A program made the translations under genes and the position numbers. Positions 45,909 through 56,100 of a stretch of DNA of 64,000 nucleotides are shown piece by piece. The first letter of the stretch is position 1; the number at the start of each line of letters is the position of its first letter. A model generated the notes under the pieces. That model searched no databases. It had not been told where the DNA came from and saw only the letters and a program-made list of their open reading frames with translations. This stretch comes from Bacteroides sedimenti (GTDB lineage: Bacteria > Bacteroidota > Bacteroidia > Bacteroidales > Bacteroidaceae): positions 3,286,001 through 3,350,000 of the forward strand of contig NZ_AP028055.1 of the NCBI RefSeq assembly GCF_040365225.1, read 5' to 3'.

Positions 45909-47023
45909 TTTTATTTTCTATTTCACAATTGAATTCAATCATTGAGATTTCAGGCCAATTTGTTGCTAAACTAAATCATCTATGCCAAGGGAACTAATAA
46001 CATCATCAGATTCTACAGCCTGGAAATTAAAATCTGATCCCATAATTTGTTGATTGTCTCTCGGTTTTTTATTTCACTTATAGCATAGAATCTGAAGGAC
46101 AAAGATAACTATTATTCTTTTATGTCATATCTGGGACCTATATATGCAGGAATAAGGTATGTTTCGATCCCTTATTTATTCCGAATATTCTTGTCTTTAT
46201 CCATCATTTTTACTGGGGAACCGGTATCCGTGTTATAGATAACTGGAAGAACTGCAATCTTGATAGATTGCTTCTTTAATAATCCTATTTTAATTAAAGA
46301 GAGAGTTGACTCTCAAAACCTGTGGTTGGATATATTAAAATATATATTTTGGTTTCAGACTTGAATTCTTTCATAACCTATTAAATTGCAAAATTGCAGG
46401 AATCACTCTTACAAATTAAATATTTAACAGAGGTGGGAAAAAACATTGAATGATTTTCTGCTCTGCTGCATGGCTCATAAAAGCTACTTTATTTTGTCAG
46501 ACATTAATCTATTCCTGATAAAAGAATATATTGATAAATTGTTTTAATATGTTGGGTATGAAAAAATAATTTTTAATTATCAATCGTAGTTTTAATAATT
46601 ACAATGCAAGCAGCCGGTCTGAATTTTAAAAAAAGCCTATAAATTATATATGAGATGAATGAATTATAGGGTCTAATTTTATTAGAACATAATAAAGAAA
46701 GTAGTGTATAGTAATGCTATTGTAAACAAGTGGTGTAAATTATTTATAGAATTTGTTTTGAAGAACTGAGTGTTGTTGATATGTTTGATGAAATTTTAAA
46801 ATTTATGCCTTTCAAATAGTATCAGTGAGAGAAATCGCAAAAGCTTTGATAAATGTATTGTGGTGTAAATACTTAAGTAATAAATGATTAAATAGACTGT
46901 ATTCTTTCTCTTAACAGAAGGAAACGATTGCACAAAAGAATAGTTAAATCTATAGTTGATGTTTGGATTGAATTATTTTTTCTCCATATATTTGCGTCAT
47001 CTGATTATTAATTCTTAACCTGA
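45909..47023. other. Long stretch with no convincing gene
   Basis: About 1.1 kb of AT-rich sequence. On the minus strand near 46165-46310 a short open stretch reads SLIKIGLLKKQSIKIAVLP, then VIYNTDTGSPVKMM and stops, continuing in frame after stops; this could be remains of a gene but is not recognisable. The right end holds the promoter of the first DUF2007 gene. Confidence 0.4.
46962..46994 (+). promoter_or_regulatory. Promoter of first DUF2007 gene
   Basis: TATATTTG at 46987-46994 with TTTG at 46962-46965 21 bases upstream, a good -7/-33 pair. The ATG follows at 47024. Confidence 0.6.
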
Positions 47024-47209
47024 ATGAAAACAAAGAAAGTCTCACAGATTGATGTCTTTTCCGGTGCCCCTTGGGAAGTGGAAATGATTAAGAACCTATT
47101 GCACGCAGCAAATGTAAACGCTAAGGTGGTTGATGACATGGAAATGAAAATCTCAGTTCCTTGCGAATGCTATACAACTGCTATGCAAGTTATCGGTAGC
47201 CGTATCTAA
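47024..47209 (+). CDS. DUF2007-family small protein, first of three
   Basis: 61 residues. VSQIDVFSGAPWEVEMIKNLLHAANVNAKVVDD matches the DUF2007 pattern of the two following genes (VF.GTPWEAELIKGLLESAGI). The family (putative signal-transducing protein) is small and ferredoxin-like; its biochemical function is unknown. This copy is shorter than its neighbours, lacking the GxGG-VSVLV segment but ending in a comparable beta-alpha unit. Confidence 0.75.
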   Translation: MKTKKVSQIDVFSGAPWEVEMIKNLLHAANVNAKVVDDMEMKISVPCECYTTAMQVIGSRI

Positions 47210-47256
47210 CCGGACACAAAAAACTACTGGAACGATAATTTCTTCGCCATAATTAT

Positions 47257-47264
47257 TATATTTG
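47257..47264 (+). promoter_or_regulatory. -7 element of second DUF2007 gene
   Basis: TATATTTG; a TTG start at 47262 would lie inside it, so the gene starts later. Confidence 0.5.
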
Positions 47265-47291
47265 TATGCAGTGTATATAAATATGATAATT

Positions 47292-47537
47292 ATGGGCGAG
47301 AAGGATAAAATCTCATTGATTGAAGTGTTTTTTGGAACCCCTTGGGAAGCTGAATTAATAAAAGGATTGTTAGAGAGTGCCGGTATTGATGTTGCCTTAA
47401 AAAATTATGGTTTGGTGAATTTTGTTCCAACTCAATCTACAGATTTTGGAGCAGGGGGTGGTATCAGTGTCCTTGTCTTCAAAGACGATTATGAAATCGC
47501 CCGTCAGCTCATTGAGAGTCGCGAAAATCTCAAATAG
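47292..47537 (+). CDS. DUF2007-family small protein, second of three
   Basis: About 81 residues from ATG 47292 (an in-frame ATG at 47283 is an alternative). SLIEVFFGTPWEAELIKGLLESAGIDVALKN and GAGGGISVLVFKDDYEIARQLIESR are close to the third copy. It has its own -7 element, so the copies may be expressed independently. Confidence 0.8.
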   Translation: MGEKDKISLIEVFFGTPWEAELIKGLLESAGIDVALKNYGLVNFVPTQSTDFGAGGGISVLVFKDDYEIARQLIESRENLK

Positions 47538-47656
47538 ATTTATTATACTTTCTTTTTATCCCCTTTTCTTTTATTCTGTTTAATTTTTCCAAACACATTC
47601 TGCTTCAGATTTGTTATATCTACAATGATACTACTAACACTTTAAAGACTGATACT

Positions 47657-47899
47657 ATGGAAGAAGAGGACAAGACCATTCTTGTGGAAGTATTTACAGG
47701 TACTCCCTGGGAGGCTGAATTAATAAAAGGTTTGCTGGAAAGTGCAGGAATTGAAGCTGCTTTGAAAGATGACAACCTTGGAAGTATGGCTCCGGCAATG
47801 ACTGTTAACCTGGGACCAGGAGGTGTGTCTGTGCTAGTGTCTCCCGAAAACTATGAGCTAGCTGTACAGCTGGTAGAAAAGAGGGAAGAGAAGGGATGA
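47657..47899 (+). CDS. DUF2007-family small protein, third of three
   Basis: 80 residues. ILVEVFTGTPWEAELIKGLLESAGIEAALKDD and GPGGVSVLVSPENYELAVQLVEKRE are nearly the same as in the copy before. The conserved PWEAELIKGLLESAGI points to recent tandem duplication of this small protein. A long imperfect hairpin follows at 47904-47982. Confidence 0.82.
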   Translation: MEEEDKTILVEVFTGTPWEAELIKGLLESAGIEAALKDDNLGSMAPAMTVNLGPGGVSVLVSPENYELAVQLVEKREEKG

Positions 47900-47903
47900 A
47901 AAA

Positions 47904-47982
47904 ATATTGCACCACAAATTAAGCTTCTGTTAAGTAATCCTATAAACAGGAAACTTGCAACAGCTTGATTTGTGGTGATATT
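47904..47982. terminator. Long hairpin between DUF2007 genes and aminotransferase gene
   Basis: CACCACAAATTAAGC...TTCTGTT pairs with AACAGCTTGATTTGTGGTG, with a short mismatch and insertion, about 20 bp in all, between convergent genes. It may terminate both. Confidence 0.5.
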
Positions 47983-47993
47983 GTTTATGCTTG

Positions 47994-49142
47994 TTATTTA
48001 AGTGTTTGAAGGTATGTTTCAAGGCGGTTCATCCCTTCCTTGATGTTCTCAAGTGAATTAGCGTACGAAAAACGGATATAGCCTTCTCCCGCGGTCCCGA
48101 AGTCAACTCCAGGAGTAACTCCTACATGGGCGTTTTCAAGTATCTCGAATGCAAATTTGTATGAGTCTTTGGTAAATTTACGTGCATCCGCGAAAATATA
48201 GAAAGCTCCTTTTGGTTCTACTTCAATCTTAAAGCCCATCTCTTTCAGACGCGAGATCATATATAACCTTCGTTCATTATAAATCTCTTTCATTTTTCTT
48301 ACATCCTCTTCTGCTTCGGTGAGCGCAGCAATGCCTGCATGCTGTGAGATGCTTGGTGCACAGATAAAGAGATTTTGTTGCAGCTTTTGTAGTGAGCGAA
48401 TGCACTCCTTTGGGGCGATCATGTATCCCAAACGTAGCCCTGTCATTGCAAATCGCTTTGAAAAGCCATTAAGCACAATAGCGTTGTCTGTAAATTCAAG
48501 AATACTTCTGGCGCGTCCTTCATACACCAATCCATGATAGATCTCATCCGAAATAACAGGTACTCCCAATGACGCGACCTCTTTCAGAAAGTCTTCTTCC
48601 ACCAGCGTACCTGTAGGGTTCATTGGTGAATTTATGATGACGGCTCGTGTAAGTGGCGTGATGCACTTCTTTATATCTTCAATATCGTATTGAAAACCGT
48701 TTGCAGCACGTAACGGAACTAATACCGGATTGGCGTGTGCTGCCAAGGTGAAGTTGCGGTAGCAGGCATAACCTGGATTAGACATAATCACCTCGCTTTC
48801 GGGTTTGCATAAAAGCATTAATGCAAGGAGGATAGCAGGTGAGGAACCTGAGGTAACTATTATGCACTCAGGATCGACGGTTACACCATATTCTTTCTGG
48901 TAGAAACGAGAAATTTCATTTCTGAGTTCAGGGTCGCCCAATGAATGGGTGTAATGGGTCTTATGCTTGTCTAAAGCACTCTTGACAGCCTTAGCCACGC
49001 ATTCGGGCATGTCAAAGTCGGGTTCGCCAACTTCCAGATGGATAATGGATATTCCCTGTTTTTGCATTTCGTTTGCTTTTTCTAGCACGTCCATGACAAT
49101 AAACGAGGTCATCTGTTCCACTTGTGGGTTTGTTGTTCTCAT
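47994..49142 (-). CDS. Class I/II PLP-dependent aminotransferase
   Basis: Cytoplasmic aminotransferase of 382 residues, fold type I. ILEVGEPDFDMPECV (as IIHLEVGEPDFD), INSPMNPTG, VISDEIYHGLVYEGR and the PLP-lysine segment LNGFSKRFAMTGLRLGYMIAP are plain. These are the marks of the aspartate/aromatic aminotransferase-like subgroup; the amino acid substrate cannot be assigned. Own -7 element at 49160-49167. Confidence 0.9.
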   Translation of the reverse strand: MRTTNPQVEQMTSFIVMDVLEKANEMQKQGISIIHLEVGEPDFDMPECVAKAVKSALDKHKTHYTHSLGDPELRNEISRFYQKEYGVTVDPECIIVTSGSSPAILLALMLLCKPESEVIMSNPGYACYRNFTLAAHANPVLVPLRAANGFQYDIEDIKKCITPLTRAVIINSPMNPTGTLVEEDFLKEVASLGVPVISDEIYHGLVYEGRARSILEFTDNAIVLNGFSKRFAMTGLRLGYMIAPKECIRSLQKLQQNLFICAPSISQHAGIAALTEAEEDVRKMKEIYNERRLYMISRLKEMGFKIEVEPKGAFYIFADARKFTKDSYKFAFEILENAHVGVTPGVDFGTAGEGYIRFSYANSLENIKEGMNRLETYLQTLK

Positions 49143-49159
49143 CGTCTTTTGTTTGGCTG

Positions 49160-49167
49160 CAAAAGTA
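49160..49167 (-). promoter_or_regulatory. -7 element of aminotransferase gene
   Basis: TACTTTTG on the minus strand, 18 bases before the ATG at 49142. Confidence 0.45.
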
Positions 49168-49269
49168 CAAAAAAATACCCGATCCTGCTTAATAGCTCGT
49201 TGACTTTTCTTATATCTAAGAACTGATATTTAAGAATTGGGAAAAGACGAAATTAATAAATAACGACTA

Positions 49270-49303
49270 TTTGCTATCAAATCGATTAATATTCCTATAT
49301 TTG
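49270..49303 (+). promoter_or_regulatory. Promoter of proBA-argF' operon
   Basis: TATATTTG at 49296-49303 and TTTG at 49270-49273 (22 bases apart). It leaves a leader of about 14 nt to the ATG at 49324; a GTG at 49303 would fall inside the -7 box and is not the start. Confidence 0.6.
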
Positions 49304-49323
49304 TGCTTCTAACTTATAAGAAA

Positions 49324-50406
49324 ATGGCGTATCAGTTTGCAAAAATAGCCGTAAAGATAGGTAGCAATGTCCTGACGCGTAAGGATGGTACTCTTGATAT
49401 CACCCGAATGTCTGCTTTGGTAGATCAGGTTGCTGAATTGCATAAGGCTGGAATTGAGGTAATTCTTATCTCTTCCGGAGCCGTTGCTTCGGGAAGAAGT
49501 GAAATTCGCGCTTCTAAAAAACTCGATAGTGTAGATCAGCGGCAACTTTTTTCGGCTGTAGGACAGGCTAAACTTATCAATCGGTATTATGAATTATTTC
49601 GGGAACATAAAATCCACGTAGGTCAAGTACTTACCACAAAAGAAAATTTCGGTACACGTCGACATTATCTGAACCAGAAGAACTGCATGATGGTGATGCT
49701 CCAAAATGGAGTTATTCCTATTGTTAACGAAAATGATACCATCTCCGTTACTGAACTGATGTTTACTGACAATGACGAGCTATCCGGTCTGATAGCCAGT
49801 ATGATGGATGCACAGGCACTAATCATACTTAGCAATATTGATGGTATCTATAATGGTTCCCCCTCCGATCCGGAAACGTTTGTTATTAGTGAAGTTGAAC
49901 ATGGAAAAGATCTTTCTGACTATATACAAACAGAAAAATCGGGATTTGGACGAGGAGGAATGATTACTAAAACAAACATTGCCCGCAAAGTAGCTGATGA
50001 AGGTATCACAGTAATAATAGCAAATGGCAAACGAGATAATATTCTGGTCGACCTTCTAAAAAAACCGGAAACAACCGTTTGTACGCGTTTTATACCATCT
50101 ACTCAGGAAGTCTCAAGCGTAAAGAAATGGATTGCTCACAGTGAAGGTTTTGCCAAAGGAGAACTTCACATCAATGAGCAGGCGTCACATGTACTTAATT
50201 CAGACCAAGCTGTGAGCATTCTTCCTGTAGGAATTACTGAAATTGTTGGCGAGTTCGAGAAGGATGATATTGTTCGTATCATAGATTGCCATGGCAAGCA
50301 GATAGGAGTGGGAAAAACCTCCTTTGATTCTGAAGAGGCACGGGAAATGATAGGCAAACACGGGTTGAAGCCGATAGTGCATTACGATTATCTATATATT
50401 GAGTGA
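49324..50406 (+). CDS. proB: Glutamate 5-kinase
   Basis: First enzyme of proline synthesis, phosphorylating glutamate. About 360 residues: amino-acid kinase domain with IAVKIGSNVLTRKDGTLD, VILISSGAVASGR, PIVNENDTISVTELMFTDNDELSGLIASMMDAQALIILSNIDGIY and GRGGMITK, plus a C-terminal PUA domain (about 275-360). Start chosen at 49324 because of the promoter. First gene of an operon with proA 20 bases downstream. Confidence 0.96.
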   Translation: MAYQFAKIAVKIGSNVLTRKDGTLDITRMSALVDQVAELHKAGIEVILISSGAVASGRSEIRASKKLDSVDQRQLFSAVGQAKLINRYYELFREHKIHVGQVLTTKENFGTRRHYLNQKNCMMVMLQNGVIPIVNENDTISVTELMFTDNDELSGLIASMMDAQALIILSNIDGIYNGSPSDPETFVISEVEHGKDLSDYIQTEKSGFGRGGMITKTNIARKVADEGITVIIANGKRDNILVDLLKKPETTVCTRFIPSTQEVSSVKKWIAHSEGFAKGELHINEQASHVLNSDQAVSILPVGITEIVGEFEKDDIVRIIDCHGKQIGVGKTSFDSEEAREMIGKHGLKPIVHYDYLYIE

Positions 50407-50426
50407 AAATTTTAAATTAGCTTTTT

Positions 50427-51677
50427 ATGATTGATCTGACAACAACTTTTCAGGCTGTTCAGTCGGCCAGTCGAAATTTGCCGCTGCTAGATGACAGGCT
50501 GATCAATGAAATTCTGCTTGACTTGGCTGATGAGGCCGAGGTGCATGCATCCTATATTCTTGCTGAGAATAAGAAAGACCTAGAACAGATGGAGCCATCT
50601 AATCCTCGTTATGATCGACTGATGCTGACTGAAGAGCGTATCAAAGGAATCGCAGCAGATATTCGGAATGTGGCCACCTTACCCTCTCCGTTGGGGCATG
50701 TCCTAACAAAGTCTATCCGTCCAAATGGTATGGAATTGAAGCGAATCAGCGTTCCTTTTGGCGTCATCGGGGTAATTTACGAAGCTCGTCCCAATGTTAG
50801 TTTTGATGTGTTCTCTCTCTGTTTCAAGAGTGGTAACGCATGTATATTGAAAGGAGGCAGCGATGCCGACTATTCCAATCGGGCAATTGTCAAGGTGATC
50901 CATTCAGTTCTCGATCGGTTTGGTATTGATGCCCATACAGTAGACCTTCTTCCGGCAGACCGCGAAGCCACTATTCAGCTGCTAAATGCGGTGGATTATG
51001 TCGATTTACTAATCCCTCGCGGAAGTAGTGATCTGATTCACTATGTCCGTCAGCACGCTATTGTTCCCGTTATTGAAACAGGTGCTGGAGTTTGTCATAC
51101 CTATTTTGATGAATTTGGCGATACAGCCAAAGGCGCAGCCATTATCAACAATGCTAAGACCCGTCGGGTAGGTGTTTGCAATGCACTCGATTGCCTGCTG
51201 ATAAATGAGAAAAGATTAACCGATCTTCAATCCCTGTGTTATCCCCTTCAACAAAGTAAAGTGGTGATTTATGCTGACGAAAAAGCCTATAGGTATCTTG
51301 AAGGCCATTATCCTGCCAGTTTGCTTAGACCAGCTGTCTCCGAAAGTTTTGGCACCGAATTTCTTTCATATACAATGGCAGTGAAAACAGTGGAAGATGT
51401 ATACGAAGCACTTGAACACATATATAACTATGGTTCCAAACATAGCGAATGCATTGTAACTGAGAGTCATGAGAATGCAGAACTTTTTACCTCTGCTGTT
51501 GATGCAGCATGTGTCTATACCAACGTTTCAACGGCATTTACCGATGGAGCCCAGTTTGGCTTAGGGGCCGAGATTGGTATCAGTACCCAGAAACTTCATG
51601 CCCGCGGTCCGATGGGGCTCGAAGAGCTGACCTCTTATAAATGGATAATTAAAGGGAATGGTCAGATAAGAGAATAA
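50427..51677 (+). CDS. proA: Glutamate-5-semialdehyde dehydrogenase (gamma-glutamyl phosphate reductase)
   Basis: Second step of proline synthesis. 416 residues of the aldehyde dehydrogenase fold, with PFGVIGVIYEARPNVSFDVFSLCFKSGNACILKGGSDA, IPRGSSDLI, and the catalytic-cysteine region TRRVGVCNALDCLLIN; ends with the GPMGLEELTSYKW signature. Cotranscribed with proB and argF'. Confidence 0.96.
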   Translation: MIDLTTTFQAVQSASRNLPLLDDRLINEILLDLADEAEVHASYILAENKKDLEQMEPSNPRYDRLMLTEERIKGIAADIRNVATLPSPLGHVLTKSIRPNGMELKRISVPFGVIGVIYEARPNVSFDVFSLCFKSGNACILKGGSDADYSNRAIVKVIHSVLDRFGIDAHTVDLLPADREATIQLLNAVDYVDLLIPRGSSDLIHYVRQHAIVPVIETGAGVCHTYFDEFGDTAKGAAIINNAKTRRVGVCNALDCLLINEKRLTDLQSLCYPLQQSKVVIYADEKAYRYLEGHYPASLLRPAVSESFGTEFLSYTMAVKTVEDVYEALEHIYNYGSKHSECIVTESHENAELFTSAVDAACVYTNVSTAFTDGAQFGLGAEIGISTQKLHARGPMGLEELTSYKWIIKGNGQIRE

Positions 51678-51705
51678 ACAGAAAACAAATAAAGAAAAGA
51701 ATAAG

Positions 51706-52662
51706 ATGAGACATTTTACAAATGTGAATGACTTGGGCGATTTGAAAGTCGCTCTTCACGAAGCTTTTGAGATTAAGAAAGATCGCTTCAAATTTGTGGA
51801 ACTAGGAAGAAATAAGACTCTATTGATGATTTTCTTCAATTCCAGCCTTCGTACTCGTCTGAGTACACAAAAAGCAGCGATGAATCTTGGAATGAACGTA
51901 ATGGTTCTTGATATTAATCAAGGTGCCTGGAAGCTGGAAACAGAACGTGGGGTAATTATGGACGGCGACAAATCGGAACATATCCTCGAAGCAATTCCGG
52001 TGATGGGCTCTTACTGCGATATTATCGGTGTCCGCTCATTCGCTCGATTCGAGAGTAAGCAAGATGATTACAATGAGTTGATTTTAAATCAATTTATCAA
52101 ATATTCCGGTCGACCGGTTTTTTCTATGGAGGCTGCTACACGCCATCCGCTTCAGAGTTTCGCCGACCTCATCACTATTGAAGAGTATAAAAAAACGGAA
52201 CGTCCAAAAGTGGTTCTAACTTGGGCTCCACATCCCCGTCCGCTTCCGCAGGCTGTGCCCAACTCATTTGCTGAGTGGATGAACGCCACTGATTACGAAT
52301 TTGTAATTACTCACCCAAAAGGATATGAGTTGGCTCCGGAGTTTGTGAGCAATGCTCGTGTTGAGTACGATCAGATGAAAGCATTGGAAGGTGCCGACTT
52401 TGTTTATGCCAAAAGCTGGGCGGTGTATAATGATAAGAATTATGGTAAAGTGCAAAATAAGGATCGCGCATGGACCGTCGATGCTGAACATATGGCCGTG
52501 ACCAATAATGCTTACTTCATGCATTGTTTGCCAGTAAGAAGAAATATGATTGTTACCGATGATGTGATTGAAGGACCTCAATCTATTGTTATACCTGAAG
52601 CAGCCAACCGTGAAATATCTGCACAGGTGGTGCTGAAACGAATTCTTGAAGGAATTCAATAA
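51706..52662 (+). CDS. argF': N-succinyl-L-ornithine carbamoyltransferase
   Basis: Carbamoylates N-acyl-ornithine in the variant arginine pathway of Bacteroidetes. 318 residues with the carbamoyl-phosphate motif FFNSSLRTRLSTQKAA (in place of STRTR), GAWKLETERGVIMDGDK, MEAATRHPLQSFADLITI, TWAPHPRPLPQAVPNSF and HCLPVRRNMIVTDDVI. Residue 90, in the loop that distinguishes acetyl- from succinyl-ornithine enzymes, is Ser (GDKSEHILEA). From memory, the B. fragilis enzyme has Pro90 there and acetylornithine enzymes have Glu. Ser is compatible with succinylornithine, so this product is called by family rather than residue. Third gene of the proBA operon. Confidence 0.93.
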   Translation: MRHFTNVNDLGDLKVALHEAFEIKKDRFKFVELGRNKTLLMIFFNSSLRTRLSTQKAAMNLGMNVMVLDINQGAWKLETERGVIMDGDKSEHILEAIPVMGSYCDIIGVRSFARFESKQDDYNELILNQFIKYSGRPVFSMEAATRHPLQSFADLITIEEYKKTERPKVVLTWAPHPRPLPQAVPNSFAEWMNATDYEFVITHPKGYELAPEFVSNARVEYDQMKALEGADFVYAKSWAVYNDKNYGKVQNKDRAWTVDAEHMAVTNNAYFMHCLPVRRNMIVTDDVIEGPQSIVIPEAANREISAQVVLKRILEGIQ

Positions 52663-53123
52663 TATTTCTGTTATTGTAATTTCAAGAAACTTATATACTT
52701 CTGATTAGTATTATAGTTGATTTTTCTGAAATAATAAAACAAGTGAGAGACTGTATTTTTATCACAGTCTCTCACTTGTTTTATTACAGTATTTATCTGG
52801 TATTGGTGTGAAATATGCGGATTTTGTTGTAATTGTTTTAAATACTTTTTGATATAAATATAAATTCATCTATGTTCTATGTATTTATTTTATTCATTAA
52901 TCGTTTTGATTCTGAAATATCAAGAAGTATATCAACTTATCTGTATAAAATACAAAAAGGCATTTAATTATCATAGATTCTTAATAAAGTTTAAAAAAAG
53001 CTTGATTATTGGGTTAGATTGATTTAATTTGTGATTAGTCCATATGAAAACATAATAATAAGAATAGATTAGACTAAAAAACACAACGAATTGTAAGCTG
53101 TAACAATAAAGCTATTCCCAAAC
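52663..53123. other. Intergenic region before the sensor kinase gene
   Basis: 461 AT-rich bases. Apart from the operon terminator nothing is recognisable, and no clear -7 element lies near the next start. Confidence 0.4.
52739..52779 (+). terminator. Terminator of proBA-argF' operon
   Basis: ACAAGTGAGAGACTGT and ACAGTCTCTCACTTGT form a perfect 16-bp stem, followed by TTTATT. Confidence 0.92.
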
Positions 53124-56100
53124 ATGAAACTCCTTAAAGCTGTTCTTATTCTTTTTATTTCATTTCTTTTCTGCATGAATGTTCAGTGCCTTAAAGCAAA
53201 AGAGCATGTATTAATTATCAACTCTTCAACGGATGGGAACAAATGGTCAGAGAGGGTTCAAAATATTATCACGAATTCTCTATATAATAGAAAGAATATA
53301 TCAGTCAACATTGAATATCTCAATTATTATAGATATAAATCTGTAAATGAGGCTAATCAAATTATGGGCAATTTGTATAGTTGCTACCCTAAAAAGCCGA
53401 AAACGATTGTTGTAATTGGCGAAAGCGCATGGATATCCTATCGTAGTACAGCTCCTCGGTCCTGGTGGAATATTCCGGTGGTGATTCCCACTGCTAAACA
53501 ATATACATGGTCCTTGGAAGATCTTGTATCCGGAAGCGAACTCAAATCTAATAATCTGATACCTTATAAAGAAGCCTCCAAAAATTTCTGCGTGACTGGT
53601 GTTTATAACCAGATTTACATAAAAGAGACAATTGAGCTTATGAAGAAGTTGATGCCTGAGATGAGCAAAGTTGCCTTCATCTCTGATAAGTGGTATGCTA
53701 GTTCTTACTACAGCGCACAATTTAGACAGATTATGAAGAAGCATTTCCCGGAGTTGAGGGAAGTCCTTTTGTCTCAAAATAAAATAAGTTCAAGAGAATT
53801 ACTTGACACTATTTCCTGTTTGGATAGAAAGACAGGTTTGCTTTATTATTCCTGGTTTGAAGATAATGCTACTAGCCATCCACTTAACAACACGATGGAA
53901 AAAATGATTGGAAGTTACTCCAATACTCCAGTCTTTAATCTCCTGGATGTAGGAAGCAACAATGCTTTTTTCGCTGGTGGTTGCTACTCAACAAGTAATG
54001 CTAATGGAGAAAAAACTGTAGAAATACTCAATCAAATTCTTAATGGAAAAGATGCAACTGTTATCCCTTACCAGCACTTGGAATCTCCGCAAGCTCACTT
54101 AAATTACGATTTTTTAATTCGTTGTGGAGTTGACAAGGCTCTTTTTCCTAAGGACGCGGTTTATTACAACAAACCACCTCTTTTTATTCAAGAGCACAAA
54201 ATGTTCATCATTTCTATTGTTGGATTTATTTTAATATTTTTCACAATTTTCCTTTCTCGTATTTGGGCTTTACGCAGGATAAAGGAACTGAAGGAGCGTG
54301 AAATAGCATTGCTCTCCAAATATAAAGATTTGTTTAATAATCTTCCGCTAGCTTACGCAAAAATAAAATTGTCGGAGGATGAAAACAAAGCTTTGAAAAA
54401 ATATCATATCCTGGAATTTAACCCATCTTTTCAAAGAGAGTTCAGTACTGATTCCAGCAAAATTTCAAGTCTTATTGATGAACGGTCTCGTTTGTGGTTT
54501 TCTTTAAACAAAGCTATTGCTGCATATTCCAGCAATTCTCAAAAAACTTTGTCGGGCATGTTTTATAATGAACAAACAGATAAACATTATCTTGCATTTC
54601 TATATCCTGCAGCCGCAGAATGGGTGTTTGATGTTTTTTTGATAGACAAAACAGAAGAGTACAAAGCTTCCAGGAAAACAGAAGAACTCTCAATGATTAG
54701 AAACGGAATATCTGCCATTATTCCTGATGTGATTCTGGTTGTAAACAAGTCGCTTGATATTATAGAAGTGAATGATCGGATTACTGAACAAAACGGTTGC
54801 ATTCCGGAAAAGATTATAGGCAAAAATGTCGGCGAATGTTTCAATGAGAGATTTGCAGAACAACTTCATGAAAGCATCGTTCGTTGTCAGAATAGTAATG
54901 AATATATTGAGTTTCAGACTGAAAGAAAAGATGGTGAAATATTGAGATATTTTGAATCAAGATTACAACCTCTGTATGGTGAACTGTTTATTTGTTTCAT
55001 TCGCGATGTTACTCAAAAGAAGGAGGAGGAGGCAAGAAGCCAGAGTCTTCAACTGTTGCTTGAGACTATGCTTGATAATCTTCCTGTTCCATTTTATGTC
55101 AAGAAGGTGGGAGAGGACCTTCGCTATATCTACTGGAATAAGAAAGCAGAAGAGTTATCTGGAGTAAAGTCGAAAGATGTTATAGGGAAAACAAGAGAAG
55201 AGGTTTTCGGTAAAAAGTATGCAGATAAATATGAGGGGAATAATGAACAGCTGATAACAAATGGTGAACCGGTGACTTATGAAGAAGATGTTCTTTACCC
55301 TAATAATCTGTTCTATACTACTCATGTGATTAAAAGCATTATAGAAACACCAGACAAATCTTCTTATATTCTAACAGCCAGGTGGGATATTTCTGAGTTG
55401 AAAGCCATTCATCGTCAGCTTGAATTCACAAACCGCCAGCTTGCGCAAGCACTTGATGCGGGAGATATTGTTCCGTGGACCTGGCACGTGCAGAGAGGAC
55501 TAATTACTGTTGATGCCGGATATCTAGCGAAAGCAGGAAAATCATCATTAAAAAGTACGGTTAAAACGCTTCAGGAAATGCTGAATATGGTTTGTCCTTC
55601 CGACCAAGAGGGCGTAGAATCGGCCTTTTACGGCTTGCTTGAGGGAAAATTTGATAAGATTGATATAGACATTAAGATAAATTTCTGGGGTGAAGGCTAC
55701 GACTGGTGTCAGATACAAGGTCTAATCAGTCAACGGAACGAGGCGGGTGAAGTGACTGAAATCTCAGGTTCTGCGATCGATATTTCTAAAAGAAAGCAGA
55801 TAGAACAAGAATTATCTGATGCCAAGGATAGAGCAGAAGAGTCCAGTCGACTGAAATCAGCTTTCCTGGCAAATATTAGCCATGAAATCCGTACACCACT
55901 TAATGCTATTGTGGGATTCTCTGGTGTGCTGGGCGATGTCAGTGATGAAGAAGAGAGAAGAGAATTCCTGAAGATTATTAATACCAATAATGAGTTGTTG
56001 TTAAGACTCATTAGTAACATCATAGATTTCTCAAGCATAGAGTCAGGTTCCATGAAATTTCACTATTCATCTGTAGATATAAACAACCTGCTTTTCAGAG

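Noticed and set aside
46031..46320. Gene on the minus strand
   Set aside because: A stretch reading LLKKQSIKIAVLPVIYNTDTG is followed by stops in all nearby frames, with no start or recognisable domain; treated as possible remnant only.
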